From assembly GCA_045127595.1 (NCBI GenBank), contig JBGVQS010000025.1, positions 60,629 through 124,628 on the forward strand: a stretch of DNA of 64,000 nucleotides. The letters run 5' to 3'. Positions 1 through 8,689 of the stretch are shown one piece after another. Numbering within the stretch: the stretch's first letter is position 1; each line of letters begins with the position of its first letter. Origin of the DNA: Scatosoma sp045127595. GTDB taxonomy: Bacteria > Bacillota > Clostridia > Christensenellales > Borkfalkiaceae. The notes below the pieces were generated by a model that saw only the letters and a list, made by a program, of their open reading frames with translations, did not search any database and had not been told where the DNA came from. The position numbers and the translations under genes were made by a program.

Positions 1-323
1 TCCATCAACATGTTGAAAGTATCCTTATAGCTGTAACCCTGTTGCACGTAGTTGTAACCGCTGCTAAGGAAATACGCGTACAAATCGCGCTTGTAGATTT
101 CCGTATTCAAGCCGCCGTTTTTGATGATTTTCGCAAAGTCGCCTGCCAACGGTTCGTACTTTGCTTCCGTCTTCAACGTTTCGCTGATATTGACGCGTGC
201 AACCACTTGTTCAAGGTCGGCTTGTCCGTCCGTCAGAATAAAGTTACAACCCGTAGCGCCGACGGTGAGCGCCAAGCCCATCAATAAGGCAGCCGTCTTT
301 TTAACTGTGTGTTTTTTACTCAT
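1..323 (-). CDS. PrsA/SurA-type foldase-like lipoprotein, N-terminal part (cut by window edge)
   Basis: This is the open 5' part of a gene that runs off the left edge; about 107 codons are visible. The start at 323 is preceded by GGAGAG. The product begins with a lysine-rich n-region, a hydrophobic stretch and a lipobox (A-T-G-C) with Cys26, so it should be an exported lipoprotein. The following segment is helical and contains N-G-G-L and S-S-G-Y-N-Y elements that recall the N-terminal chaperone region of SurA/PrsA foldases. In clostridia a peptidyl-prolyl isomerase often lies directly after mfd, as here, and a promoter lies between the two. The catalytic part is outside the window, so the family call is inference. 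Confidence 0.6.
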   Translation of the reverse strand, partial: MSKKHTVKKTAALLMGLALTVGATGCNFILTDGQADLEQVVARVNISETLKTEAKYEPLAGDFAKIIKNGGLNTEIYKRDLYAYFLSSGYNYVQQGYSYKDTFNMLM

Positions 324-411
324 AAAATCTCTCCGATTTTTTATCCTACTATTCTTTCCGACAATGCCAAAAAGGGCACACTACCCCCTATGCATTATAT
401 CGTCAAGCTAT

Positions 412-440
412 ATTATAACCGATTTTTCGATAAAGTGCAA
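412..440 (-). promoter_or_regulatory. Sigma-A promoter of the foldase-like lipoprotein gene
   Basis: On the minus strand TTGCAC and TATAAT are separated by 17 bases, about 90 bases before the start at 323 and just after the mfd stop. It allows expression independent of mfd. Confidence 0.6.
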
Positions 441-450
441 ACGTTTTTAC

Positions 451-3400
451 TTACATTCTTGTGAAAGTTAGCGCAAATTTTAAAAATTTTGTCATTTCCG
501 CCATCAATTCCGCCGCTTCGCGCTTTCCAAAAAACTCGATTACGGGCGCTTCCGTCATATTCAACCGCACTTGCGCGCCAAATTTATCCAACGCCGCGCG
601 TATTCTCTCGTCGCCAAACGATTCCAAGGACGGAAATTCGAGCGAACCAACCCCCTTGATAAGCGTGATTTTCTTGACGCCGAATTTCGCCGCGTAGCTT
701 TTCAATACCGCTATCACAAGCAAGTTTTCCACCGCGCGGGGCAACTCCCCGTACGTATCGCGCAAGGACGCGTAAACCCGTTTATAATCGGCAACCGTAT
801 TGATTTCCGCAATTTGTTTATACGAATCGAGCCTGCCCGCCGACGATTCCACGTAGCCTTCGGGAATGTAGGCGTTTGCACGAATATCCAGCTCGGCAAC
901 GGTTTGCCTTTCCCCTGTCAATTCTTCCTTTAAAAGCTTAGAGTACAGCTCGTAACCAACCCTGTCCATATGCCCGTGCTGTTCCGCACCAAGTACGTTT
1001 CCCGCGCCGCGAATTTCCAAATCCCGCATAGCAAGCTTATACCCAGAGCCAAGCTCGGTAAATTCCATAATCGCTTTCAAGCGCGCCGCCGCGTTATCCG
1101 TCATAACCTTTTCCGCTTTAAAAGTGAAATACGCATGCGCAAGCCGCGTGCCTCTGCCTACCCGTCCGCGGAGCTGATACAGTTGAGAAATCCCCAGCCG
1201 ATCGCTGTCGATTACAAGCAAAGTGTTGGCATTTGGCAAGTCGATTCCGTTTTCAATAATCGTCGTCGTAATCAGTATGTTCGATTTGCCGCTGTAAAAA
1301 TTCAAAACGGCGTTTTCGAGGGTGTTTTTTTCCATTCTTCCGTGCGCAACGGAAATTTCCGCTTCGGGCAAAATTTGCTTGATCCGCGCGGCAAAGGTAA
1401 AAATACTCTCTACTTTATTATAAAGTATGAACACTTGCCCACGTCTTGAAAGCTCCCGTATGCAAGCGTCGCGAATGAGCGTTTCCGTTTCTTCCACCAC
1501 GTACGTTTGCACGGGCAAGCGTTCCCCCGGAGGCGTTTGAATGGTAGAAATATCCCGTATCCCCGATAGGGACATGTGCAACGTTCTTGGAATGGGCGTA
1601 GCCGTCATCGTCAAACAGTCTATATCCTTACGAATATGTTTGATACGCTCTTTATGCTCCACCCCGAACCGCTGTTCTTCGTCCAACACCAAAAGCCCTA
1701 AATTTTTAAACTTTACGTCCGCCGACAGCAATCTGTGCGTACCAACGACCAAATCGATATTTCCGTTTGCAAGCCCTTCCAAAACCTGCTGCTGTTCCTT
1801 GGGCGTATTGAATCTGTTCAAACACGCCACGCGCAAGCCGAAATCGGAAAAACGCGCCGTAGCCGTATTGAAATGCTGACTGCAAAGCACCGTACTCGGA
1901 CACATCAGCGCCGCTTGCTTGCCCGCCAAAGCGCAAAGATAAATCGCACGGAACGCAACTTCCGTTTTCCCAAACCCAACGTCTCCGCAAAGAAGTCTGT
2001 CCATTACCTTTTCCGAGCACATATCTTCCTTAATTTCCTGCACGGAGCTTGCTTGGTCGGGGGTTAAGTCATAGGGAAATGCGTCTTCAAATTCCTGCAT
2101 GAAGACTTCGTTTTCTGGGAATTTATACCCCCTATTTTCCGCGCGTTCGGCATAGAGCTGCTTCAAATCGAACGCCAACTTTTTCAAAGAGGCTTTTACG
2201 CGCGCTTTTACCCGCTCGAAATCCGCGCCGCCGATCTTGCTGAGCGACGGATTTTCGTCCCCGACGTATTTCGAGAGTACGTCCATACTCTCCGCAGGCA
2301 CGTAGAGCATATCGCCGTCTTTATAGGAAATCGCTACGTATTCCTTCGTGCCGTCCGTCGTTTCGATTTTTTTCATGCCGACGGCTTTGCCGATCCCGTG
2401 CGTTTCATGCACGACGAAATCTCCCACTTCGGGCGCGGAGAACATATCCCCGCGTTTACGCCGCAAGCGTTTGTTATCGGGCGCTTTTGTGTATAAGTCG
2501 TTTACGCCGACGACCGCAAGCTTACATTCATGTAAAACAAAGCCCTTGTCAAGCTTATCTTCCAAAATGCAAACGCCGCTAAAATCTTGCAATCTATCCG
2601 CAAGCTTTACCGTGGAGAGATATTCTTCGGAAAGCTGTTCGGAAAGCTTTACCGCACGCGTGGTATCGCCGCAGTATAAAAGCACCCGATAGCCGCCCTT
2701 TTTCCAGTTGCTTATATCCGTCAAAAGCGCAGGAAGCCCGTTAAGATAACGGGTTACGGGGGTTGCGGAAAAATTATAAATTTTCAAGGGCTGAAAGAAG
2801 AACGGATTGCCCGTGAACGTCTGCATAGCGACTCGTCTCACGGACGAAATTTTGGATAAAAAGTCTTCCTTATCCGTATATTGCTTTAAGGTAAAGCCAA
2901 ACGCTTCGCCGCCTGCTGCCAAACGGTGAAAGCGTTCTTCATGTTCTTGATATAAAGCGTTGAATTTGTCCCAAAGCGTTTTCCCTTCGTCAAAAATCAA
3001 CACCGCATTTTCAGGCAAAATTGAAAAGAAATCGGTAGTGTTTTGCAAAAGCGGCAGTAAAAACTCCGATTCTAACCGCTCGCCGCCAAGCAATTCGCCT
3101 GCAATTTCCCTTGCGCGAGAATAGCTTTCAGACGTTTTATAGCCTTTGAGTTCTTCGGAAAGAAGTTTTTCGATATTCTCCCGATCCCCAGCCGCTTCAA
3201 TCACGTCGGTTGCCGATAAAATCTCGATAGAAGAAGGGCTTTGCAAGCGTTCTCCCGTAACGAAATCATAGGGTTTAATTTTCTCGACGGTATCCCCGAA
3301 AAAGTCAATTCTAACGGGGTTTTTCGCGTTGACGGGATAGATGTCTAAAATGTCGCCGCGTAACGCAAATACACCTTTCGTTTCCACTTCAAACGCGCGC

Positions 3401-3858
3401 ACGTAGCCCATTTCCGTCAATTTTGCGGGCAAGGAAAGGAAATCGAAATCTTCCCCTTCCGTAAGCGTGATTAGGGGCAAGGCTTTGGGGAAAAGCTGAA
3501 TGAGCGCGTCGATTTCCGCCGTGATGACGTCCGCGCCCGAGCGTAATGCATGAATGCCGTTTAAACGGCGATGTAAAGCGTCTTTGGAAATGGCTTTACG
3601 GTAAAGTAGCACTTCGTCTTTTGCGGAAAGCGTTTCGACGTGTTTACCCGAAAGCGCCGCGATATTTTGCGCGGCTTTTTGCGCTGAAACGCCGTCGGCG
3701 GTGATATAGACGACGGGATAGGGCGACATACCTGCAAGAAGATATTTCAAGGAATCGGAAACGCCAAAAACCGCCGTCGGCGTGCCGCGGCGTAGATCGT
3801 TTGCATAGGCAGGATATTCCCCGCCGATTTGTTCAAATGTAAAAAAGGTATTTTTCAT
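451..3858 (-). CDS. mfd: Transcription-repair coupling factor Mfd
   Basis: Mfd is a DNA translocase that removes RNA polymerase stalled at lesions and recruits the UvrABC system. The 1135-residue length fits the family. Visible domains in order are the UvrB-homology N-terminal region (about 20-330), the CarD-like RNA polymerase interaction domain (about 475-535, with HETHGIG), and the RecG-like helicase with Walker A GDVGFGKTE near 624 and a DEEQ box near 725. The motif MTATPIPRTL and the helicase C-terminal part with QLRGRVGRG follow, then a C-terminal TRCF domain (about 1000-1110). It lies between pth and the foldase-like gene. The start has only a weak purine-rich upstream region, so the initiation site is less certain than the identity. 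Confidence 0.97.
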   Translation of the reverse strand: MKNTFFTFEQIGGEYPAYANDLRRGTPTAVFGVSDSLKYLLAGMSPYPVVYITADGVSAQKAAQNIAALSGKHVETLSAKDEVLLYRKAISKDALHRRLNGIHALRSGADVITAEIDALIQLFPKALPLITLTEGEDFDFLSLPAKLTEMGYVRAFEVETKGVFALRGDILDIYPVNAKNPVRIDFFGDTVEKIKPYDFVTGERLQSPSSIEILSATDVIEAAGDRENIEKLLSEELKGYKTSESYSRAREIAGELLGGERLESEFLLPLLQNTTDFFSILPENAVLIFDEGKTLWDKFNALYQEHEERFHRLAAGGEAFGFTLKQYTDKEDFLSKISSVRRVAMQTFTGNPFFFQPLKIYNFSATPVTRYLNGLPALLTDISNWKKGGYRVLLYCGDTTRAVKLSEQLSEEYLSTVKLADRLQDFSGVCILEDKLDKGFVLHECKLAVVGVNDLYTKAPDNKRLRRKRGDMFSAPEVGDFVVHETHGIGKAVGMKKIETTDGTKEYVAISYKDGDMLYVPAESMDVLSKYVGDENPSLSKIGGADFERVKARVKASLKKLAFDLKQLYAERAENRGYKFPENEVFMQEFEDAFPYDLTPDQASSVQEIKEDMCSEKVMDRLLCGDVGFGKTEVAFRAIYLCALAGKQAALMCPSTVLCSQHFNTATARFSDFGLRVACLNRFNTPKEQQQVLEGLANGNIDLVVGTHRLLSADVKFKNLGLLVLDEEQRFGVEHKERIKHIRKDIDCLTMTATPIPRTLHMSLSGIRDISTIQTPPGERLPVQTYVVEETETLIRDACIRELSRRGQVFILYNKVESIFTFAARIKQILPEAEISVAHGRMEKNTLENAVLNFYSGKSNILITTTIIENGIDLPNANTLLVIDSDRLGISQLYQLRGRVGRGTRLAHAYFTFKAEKVMTDNAAARLKAIMEFTELGSGYKLAMRDLEIRGAGNVLGAEQHGHMDRVGYELYSKLLKEELTGERQTVAELDIRANAYIPEGYVESSAGRLDSYKQIAEINTVADYKRVYASLRDTYGELPRAVENLLVIAVLKSYAAKFGVKKITLIKGVGSLEFPSLESFGDERIRAALDKFGAQVRLNMTEAPVIEFFGKREAAELMAEMTKFLKFALTFTRM

Positions 3859-3914
3859 TTTTTCGATCTTTTTTTGAGTTTGCGTTTATTGTTTATTGAG
3901 ATATCTTTTTACAC

Positions 3915-3936
3915 GGCAGGCAAGAGTCTGCCTGCC
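3915..3936. repeat. Short perfect inverted repeat between pth and mfd
   Basis: GGCAGGCA and TGCCTGCC are perfect 8-base arms around a 6-base loop in the 163-base gap between pth and mfd. There is no T-tract on either strand, so it does not look like an ordinary terminator. Short GC-rich palindromes of this kind can be dispersed repeats in Clostridia genomes, but I found no second copy here. Confidence 0.5.
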
Positions 3937-4021
3937 CTACGGTTGCTCGTTATCCACTCCGTCGTTCCCAAGCGAGAAAAGCGGAGCGCAACGTAGAAAT
4001 GCGTAGTAGATTCTTCGTTTT

Positions 4022-4582
4022 TCAGTTAAATCGGGACATCACCCTTTCAATCCCCACCCCCCTAACAAACTCTGCCGCGGCTTCTCCCGCTTTATGACAG
4101 GCGTCTGCAAACGTGGGGTAATCTTCCTTGCGCACTTCCGCAAGCACGTAATTGATGATGGGAATATTGACTTCTTCGTCGCGAATACCGATACGGATAC
4201 GCGCAAAATCCTTCAAGCCCGTTTCCCCGATAATACTGCGCATTCCGTTGTGCGTACCTGCGCTGCCGCTTGCCCTGATACGGATTTTTCCTTTGGGTAA
4301 ATCGTAATCGTCGTAAATCACAAGCAACTTGTCTTCGGTTATTTTATATTTGGACATAAGCTGTTTTACCGCCCTGCCCGAATTGTTCATATAGGTAAGC
4401 GGACGGGCAAGAATTACCTTTTCTCCGCCAACGTACGCTTCCGCAACGGACGCTTCACATTCCTTCTTTTTGAATTTTGCACCCAAACACTCCGCAGCGT
4501 CCCCTACGGCAATATACCCCATATTATGAAAGGTCTTTTCATATTGTTTGTCGGGATTCCCCAAACCAACGATCAAATACAT
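4022..4582 (-). CDS. pth: Peptidyl-tRNA hydrolase
   Basis: Pth releases peptides from peptidyl-tRNA that dropped off the ribosome and recycles the tRNA. The protein opens with Y-L-I-V-G-L-G-N-P, and the catalytic histidine is His19 in FHNMGY. The conserved MNNSG and YDDYDLP blocks follow, and the C-terminal half carries the GTHNGMRS motif. Two start codons are possible. The ATG at 4588 would be only 3 bases from the AGGA element, whereas the ATG at 4582 is 9 bases away and gives the family-typical N-terminus, so I chose 4582 (186 residues). It sits between prs and mfd, an arrangement common in Bacillota. Confidence 0.96.
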   Translation of the reverse strand: MYLIVGLGNPDKQYEKTFHNMGYIAVGDAAECLGAKFKKKECEASVAEAYVGGEKVILARPLTYMNNSGRAVKQLMSKYKITEDKLLVIYDDYDLPKGKIRIRASGSAGTHNGMRSIIGETGLKDFARIRIGIRDEEVNIPIINYVLAEVRKEDYPTFADACHKAGEAAAEFVRGVGIERVMSRFN

Positions 4583-4606
4583 AAGCATTTATCCTTTTTC
4601 GTTTTT

Positions 4607-4633
4607 AAAGCCGCCGTTGTTCGCGGCGGCTTT
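4607..4633. terminator. Strong hairpin between prs and pth
   Basis: A perfect 10-base stem (AAAGCCGCCG / CGGCGGCTTT) with a short loop lies downstream of prs. On the minus strand it is followed by TTTAAAAACG, a poor T-tract, so termination of prs may be partial and let some transcription reach pth. The plus-strand side is T-rich, but no plus-strand gene needs it. Confidence 0.5.
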
Positions 4634-4650
4634 CTTTCGTTCTTTTTCTA

Positions 4651-5595
4651 TCAATCGTACAGCTTAGACATAGGCTTGTCAAGATATACGTTCTCGATTG
4701 CCGCGGCAAATAATTCCGCAACGGACAATACTTCAAATTTATCAATCTTCTTTTCATCGGGAAGATGTACCGTATCGAGCATCACGAGCTTCGTGATTGC
4801 AGAATTTTGCAATCTTTCCAGCGCAGGACCGCTCAAAACAGCGTGCGTACAGCCTGCGTACACTTCGGTAGCGCCTGCGTCTTTAATCGCTTGCGCGCCT
4901 TGGCAAAGCGTCCCTGCAGTGTCGATCATATCGTCGATCATAAGACATCTTTTGCCTTTGACGTCGCCGATAATGCTCATAACTTCCATCACGTTCGCCT
5001 TGGGACGGCGTTTGTCGATAATCGCAAGGGGCACGCCGAACTTTTCGGCAACCTTTCTCGAACGTTTTACGCTCCCTAAATCGGGCGCAACAACTACGTC
5101 AATGTTCCCCTGTTGCGCAAAATAATTATATAACGTAGGACCGCCGAGCAGATTATCCACGGGAATATCAAAGAACCCTTGGATTTGCTCCGCGTGAAGA
5201 TCCATAGTGAGAATACGGTCAGCGCCTGCCGCCGTGATAAGGTTTGCGACGAGCTTTGCCGTAATGGGATCGCGCGAACGCGCTTTTCTGTCCTGACGAG
5301 CATACCCAAAATACGGAATAACCGCCGTGATACGACCAGCCGAAGCACGCTTCGCCGCGTCGATCATAATGAGAAGTTCCATCAAATTGTCGTTGACGGG
5401 AGAACAGGTGGATTGTATAATAAACAAATCTCTACCACGTACAGTTTCTGCGATATGTACGTTAATTTCACCGTCGGAGAACGTGCTGACTTCGATTTCG
5501 CCAAGCTCGGTATTGAGCTTTTTCGCAATAGCTTCTGCCAGCGCGCGGTTGGAATTACCTGCAAATAACTTAATTTCATTGCCGTGCGTTATCAT
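4651..5595 (-). CDS. prs: Ribose-phosphate pyrophosphokinase (PRPP synthetase)
   Basis: The enzyme makes PRPP from ribose-5-phosphate and ATP for nucleotide, NAD and amino acid synthesis. The 314 residues match class I PRPP synthetases. Visible are FSDGEINV near the N-terminus, the flexible catalytic loop YARQDRKARSRDPI around residues 95-110, the MDLHAEQIQGFF block, and the PRPP-binding loop LMIDDMIDTAGTL around residue 217. The start at 5595 has AAGGAAGG upstream. It has its own promoter at 5752-5781. PRPP from this gene is also the substrate of pncB further right in the window. Confidence 0.97.
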   Translation of the reverse strand: MITHGNEIKLFAGNSNRALAEAIAKKLNTELGEIEVSTFSDGEINVHIAETVRGRDLFIIQSTCSPVNDNLMELLIMIDAAKRASAGRITAVIPYFGYARQDRKARSRDPITAKLVANLITAAGADRILTMDLHAEQIQGFFDIPVDNLLGGPTLYNYFAQQGNIDVVVAPDLGSVKRSRKVAEKFGVPLAIIDKRRPKANVMEVMSIIGDVKGKRCLMIDDMIDTAGTLCQGAQAIKDAGATEVYAGCTHAVLSGPALERLQNSAITKLVMLDTVHLPDEKKIDKFEVLSVAELFAAAIENVYLDKPMSKLYD

Positions 5596-5751
5596 GTGTA
5601 ACCTTCCTTAATTTTTTTACCGTTTGTCCAAACCGCTTTTCTACGGCGAGAACGAACGGATATTTTCTTAACAACTCATCAATACGGATTTACCGTTCCC
5701 CTTATACACATCCATGCGCAAACGCGATTATATATACACTATTATATACAT

Positions 5752-5781
5752 ATAATACTAAATTTTTATAAACCAAGTCAA
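5752..5781 (-). promoter_or_regulatory. Sigma-A promoter of prs
   Basis: Minus-strand TTGACT and TATTAT are 18 bases apart, about 155 bases upstream of the prs start. The surrounding sequence is very AT-rich. The remaining leader up to prs shows no structure I recognise. Confidence 0.55.
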
Positions 5782-5799
5782 CCAAATGAACCCCTATTT

Positions 5800-6333
5800 T
5801 TAAATTTCGTCGGGGAAAATATTTTTCTCGGCGGCTTCCTGTTCCGCTTTTTTCCTTTCCTTTTCTTCTTTTTGCTTTTGCCGCATCGCAATAAAAAAGC
5901 CGCTGAGCAACGCCGAACATTCTTCTTCAAGTACCCCGCCCACAACGTCCGTCTTGTGATTGAGTAAATTCGCGTCCGCAAGCGCGGCTGTCAACGACCT
6001 GCCTTTTTGTTCATACGCCCCGAAAAAGATCTTGTCCACGCGCGCGTTCAAGCTTGCGCCCATGCACATGGGGCAAGGCTCTAACGTAACGTATAGCTCG
6101 CAGCCTTCAGGCAACCGCCACGAGCCGAATTTTTTACAGGCTTTGTCGATTGCCATCATTTCCGCATGCGCCGAAGCAAGCTGCAATTTCGCACGGCGGT
6201 TATATCCGCGCGAAACGACCTTGTCTTCATATACGACCACCGCGCCAATGGGCACTTCTCCCTCTGAAAGTCCTCTTTTCGCCGCTTTGATCGCCGCGCG
6301 CATAAATTTTTCTTCTCTCGTTAAACGTTTCAT
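5800..6333 (-). CDS. tadA: tRNA-specific adenosine deaminase TadA
   Basis: TadA converts the wobble adenosine of tRNA-Arg(ACG) to inosine. It is a CDA-fold zinc enzyme: HAE at residues 56-58 supplies a zinc ligand and the catalytic glutamate, and PCPMC supplies zinc ligands Cys87 and Cys90. At 177 residues it is somewhat longer than the usual ~155. The excess is a highly charged K/E-rich C-terminal tail after about residue 150. AGGAT precedes the start at a good distance. The gene follows the M14 peptidase by 18 bases and probably belongs to the CPBP-rlmH-M14-tadA unit. Confidence 0.93.
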   Translation of the reverse strand: MKRLTREEKFMRAAIKAAKRGLSEGEVPIGAVVVYEDKVVSRGYNRRAKLQLASAHAEMMAIDKACKKFGSWRLPEGCELYVTLEPCPMCMGASLNARVDKIFFGAYEQKGRSLTAALADANLLNHKTDVVGGVLEEECSALLSGFFIAMRQKQKEEKERKKAEQEAAEKNIFPDEI

Positions 6334-6351
6334 TCTTTTATCCTAAATTTT

Positions 6352-7164
6352 CTAAAACGCCGCTGATAAATCGTACAGCGCACGTTTATTTTTCTTCAAC
6401 AAATCGTTGAAAGCTTCTTCCCCCAAAGGATGCGAAAAGCTATCCAGCCCCGCTTCGATTGTAAAAGCAGGAATTTTCAATTTTTCAATACACCAATCTT
6501 TATAGCCGCCGACACTGCCTTTCGCTTGCGAAAGCGGATACCCTGTCGAGTTGGAAAGTACGCTCGCAAGATACTTATCACGGGGACAGGTACGAATTGA
6601 CTGATAAAAATACCAGTAAATTTCTTCCCCCTTCGTATGGTAGCTGACCGAGTATTGCGGACGGATTTCTTCGCTAAAAATCTTCAAAGCGAGCGTTTCA
6701 GGCTCGGAAAAAGGAAACGCGCCGATACAGTTTTCCGCACACGGCGTTTTGACGTTTTTTACTCCTTTACCCCAAGCCGCGGCAAAATTTACGTTCAAAT
6801 CCACGCCCCGCCCGTTTGCTTTCCAAAAGGAAAAATCGTCCTTGTTTTCATTGAGCAAAAGAAGTTTTTCCCGCTTATCCGGCGGAATACTTAAAACGCC
6901 CTTTTGACATAACAACGCTCCGTCGGGATTCATCAAAGGCAATATCCATACGCTCCCCTTTTCCACGCCGACGTGAAAATGCTCGATCGCGAGCTTTGCC
7001 GTGATAAATTCTCTGCCGTGGATGGCGTACTGCGCTATTCCTACGGGCGTTCCTTCCCCCGCTTTTACCGCGTAAAGATTACGTCCAAAAACACTTTTTC
7101 CTATAATTCTTTTTTCCGCGTTTACGCTTTCGTAAAAATTTGTTACAACTTCATAAATATCCAC
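6352..7164 (-). CDS. M14-family zinc carboxypeptidase-like peptidase
   Basis: The 270-residue protein has the M14 zinc site: His49 and Glu52 in IHGREF, a third ligand His near residue 175 in SYHTKGEE, and a catalytic Glu near 237 in FTIEAG. N-P-D-G at the substrate-binding loop is also present. It has no signal peptide, so it probably acts in the cytoplasm; related clostridial and bacillar enzymes cleave gamma-D-glutamyl-diaminopimelate bonds in peptidoglycan peptides. The start is a GTG without a visible ribosome binding site. A TATATT lies exactly six bases before it, but the -35 region is poor. Substrate assignment is inference. Confidence 0.85.
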   Translation of the reverse strand: MDIYEVVTNFYESVNAEKRIIGKSVFGRNLYAVKAGEGTPVGIAQYAIHGREFITAKLAIEHFHVGVEKGSVWILPLMNPDGALLCQKGVLSIPPDKREKLLLLNENKDDFSFWKANGRGVDLNVNFAAAWGKGVKNVKTPCAENCIGAFPFSEPETLALKIFSEEIRPQYSVSYHTKGEEIYWYFYQSIRTCPRDKYLASVLSNSTGYPLSQAKGSVGGYKDWCIEKLKIPAFTIEAGLDSFSHPLGEEAFNDLLKKNKRALYDLSAAF

Positions 7165-7208
7165 GCTTTTAATATACGCAAATTTTCGCGGATTGTTGCC
7201 TGTTTTTC

Positions 7209-7646
7209 TTATTTATGATAGGTAGAGCCTGCATTGATCATAAACGCGCGGTAAACCTGCTCGGCAAGAATCACGCGCATTAGTTGGTGGGGAAAGGTCA
7301 TATCCGAAAAGGAAAGTCGCATATCCGCCGCCCGTTTCACTCTTTCGGAAAGTCCGCACGACGAACCGATCACAAACGTTACGTCCTTCCCCTCGTCCGC
7401 AAGCCGCCCAAGGCGCTTTGCAAGCCCTTCGCTGGAAAGCTTTTCTCCTTCCACCGCAAGCGCGATTACGTACCCTTTCAAATTGCGCAAAATATCGTCC
7501 GCTTCCGCTTCGGGGTTTATCCCTTCGGCGAGCTCTTTGATTTCTACTTTGGCAAAACGGGAAAGCCGCTTCACGTATTCCGCCACAGCTTCCCGATAAA
7601 AGCTCTCTTTTATTTTTCCTACGACCGTAAAATAAATCTTTTGCAT
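7209..7646 (-). CDS. rlmH: 23S rRNA (pseudouridine1915-N3)-methyltransferase RlmH
   Basis: RlmH is the SPOUT-fold enzyme that methylates pseudouridine 1915 in helix 69 of 23S rRNA on assembled ribosomes. The 145-residue product shows the N-terminal IYFTVVGKIKE strand, the SAM-binding region FVIGSSCGLS, and the family's C-terminal end with LMRVILAEQVYRA and a terminal YHK. It is about ten residues shorter than the E. coli protein. AAAGGG precedes the start. Only one base separates it from the upstream CPBP gene, indicating co-transcription. Confidence 0.95.
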   Translation of the reverse strand: MQKIYFTVVGKIKESFYREAVAEYVKRLSRFAKVEIKELAEGINPEAEADDILRNLKGYVIALAVEGEKLSSEGLAKRLGRLADEGKDVTFVIGSSCGLSERVKRAADMRLSFSDMTFPHQLMRVILAEQVYRAFMINAGSTYHK

Positions 7647-7647
7647 A

Positions 7648-8598
7648 TCAAAAACCCTTTACGAACATCATTCCAAAGCCGAGCGAGCATATCAAAACGC
7701 CCACCGCCGCAAACAACCAAAAGGTTTTGCGTTCCTTGCCTTTTTCCGCCGCCGACAAGGTTTCTTCTTTCCAAGGGGTATTTTTATCCCGAAAAACGAG
7801 ATACCAAACGGCAAGCGCCAAACAAACGGCGGAAACGCAAAGAACCGCCAGCGTAACGGGCAAAGAAAACTCCGTCAGCCTGTATTTTTCAAGCGTAATA
7901 ATCAACGCGTTATTGATAAAATGCGAAACGACCGTCGGCAAAATACTCCGCGCGCGAATGGCAAGCAGCGCAAAGCCTACACCGCAGCAAAACTGATAGA
8001 CCGTCTGCGCAGGATTTTGATGAAAGAGCGCAAACAAGCCGCCGCAAAACAACGCCGCGCCAACCGTTCCAAAACAGCCCATTCCCTTTAAAAGCATTTC
8101 TCTAAACAGCAATTCTTCAAAAATGGCAGGCAGTAACGCGATACAAAACAATGCGCCGACAAACCCAAAGCCGTCCATATTCGGCAAATTCGGCACTCTC
8201 AGTTTATACCCAAATTTCTCTAACCAAGCCAAAAACCAGCTTGTCAGCAAGGACAAGCAAATCAATCCCGCTTGTAAAACGAGCGCCCATATATAATACT
8301 TTGCCGCGCATTTTTGCTGCTTTATAACCGAAACAATAGGCTTGTTTAAAAAGCGAAAATATATGATTGCAATCATCAATATGGAAATAGGCGACATCAA
8401 ATAGCTTACATATAAATACCAGTCCGTTTTATCATATCCCTCTTTTGCCAAGCCCATAACGCTGATTAGAATGATAAAGACAAAGGAAACGAAGATGGGC
8501 ACGATCGCCGCAAGCGTAAAAATCCCCCCTGACGCTTTCGCAGGGGTGGGAACGCCCAAAAATGAATTTGTATTTTTTTGTGTGTTATTACCTTTCAT
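7648..8598 (-). CDS. CPBP-family intramembrane metalloprotease
   Basis: The 316-residue protein has about eight hydrophobic segments and the three CPBP (CAAX protease/bacteriocin-processing) motifs: EELLFRE near residue 160, a histidine in LFHQN near 192, and H-F-I-N-N near 223, which together form the intramembrane zinc site. Bacterial members process or protect against peptides, but no bacteriocin gene lies nearby, so the substrate is unknown. The start has no ribosome binding site; the -10 box ends exactly six bases before the ATG, so the transcript is probably leaderless. It heads the unit continuing into rlmH. Confidence 0.9.
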   Translation of the reverse strand: MKGNNTQKNTNSFLGVPTPAKASGGIFTLAAIVPIFVSFVFIILISVMGLAKEGYDKTDWYLYVSYLMSPISILMIAIIYFRFLNKPIVSVIKQQKCAAKYYIWALVLQAGLICLSLLTSWFLAWLEKFGYKLRVPNLPNMDGFGFVGALFCIALLPAIFEELLFREMLLKGMGCFGTVGAALFCGGLFALFHQNPAQTVYQFCCGVGFALLAIRARSILPTVVSHFINNALIITLEKYRLTEFSLPVTLAVLCVSAVCLALAVWYLVFRDKNTPWKEETLSAAEKGKERKTFWLFAAVGVLICSLGFGMMFVKGF

Positions 8599-8604
8599 AG
8601 CTTT

Positions 8605-8633
8605 ATTATACCACGTTTTTTCGCGTTTGCCAA
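8605..8633 (-). promoter_or_regulatory. Sigma-A promoter of the CPBP gene, leaderless geometry
   Basis: Minus-strand TTGGCA-N17-TATAAT is followed by only six bases (AAAGCT) before the ATG at 8598. Transcription would begin at or beside the A of the start codon. The same layout occurs at 38799-38836. Confidence 0.75.
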
Positions 8634-8646
8634 CAAAATAACGGAT

Positions 8647-8689
8647 AAAAAAAGCGGTCGGGAAGATTTTTCTTCTCCTACCGCGCTTT
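8647..8689 (-). terminator. Terminator after the spoIIA operon
   Basis: Directly after the sigF stop on the minus strand, an imperfect hairpin (AAGCGCGGTAGGAGAAGA with its partner arm) is followed by seven T residues. It isolates spoIIAA-spoIIAB-sigF from the CPBP unit. Confidence 0.7.

Noticed and set aside
42..287. Open frames on the plus strand at the left edge
   Set aside because: They lie antisense to a lipoprotein gene with a proper ribosome binding site, signal peptide and lipobox that is open to the window edge; they show no features of their own.
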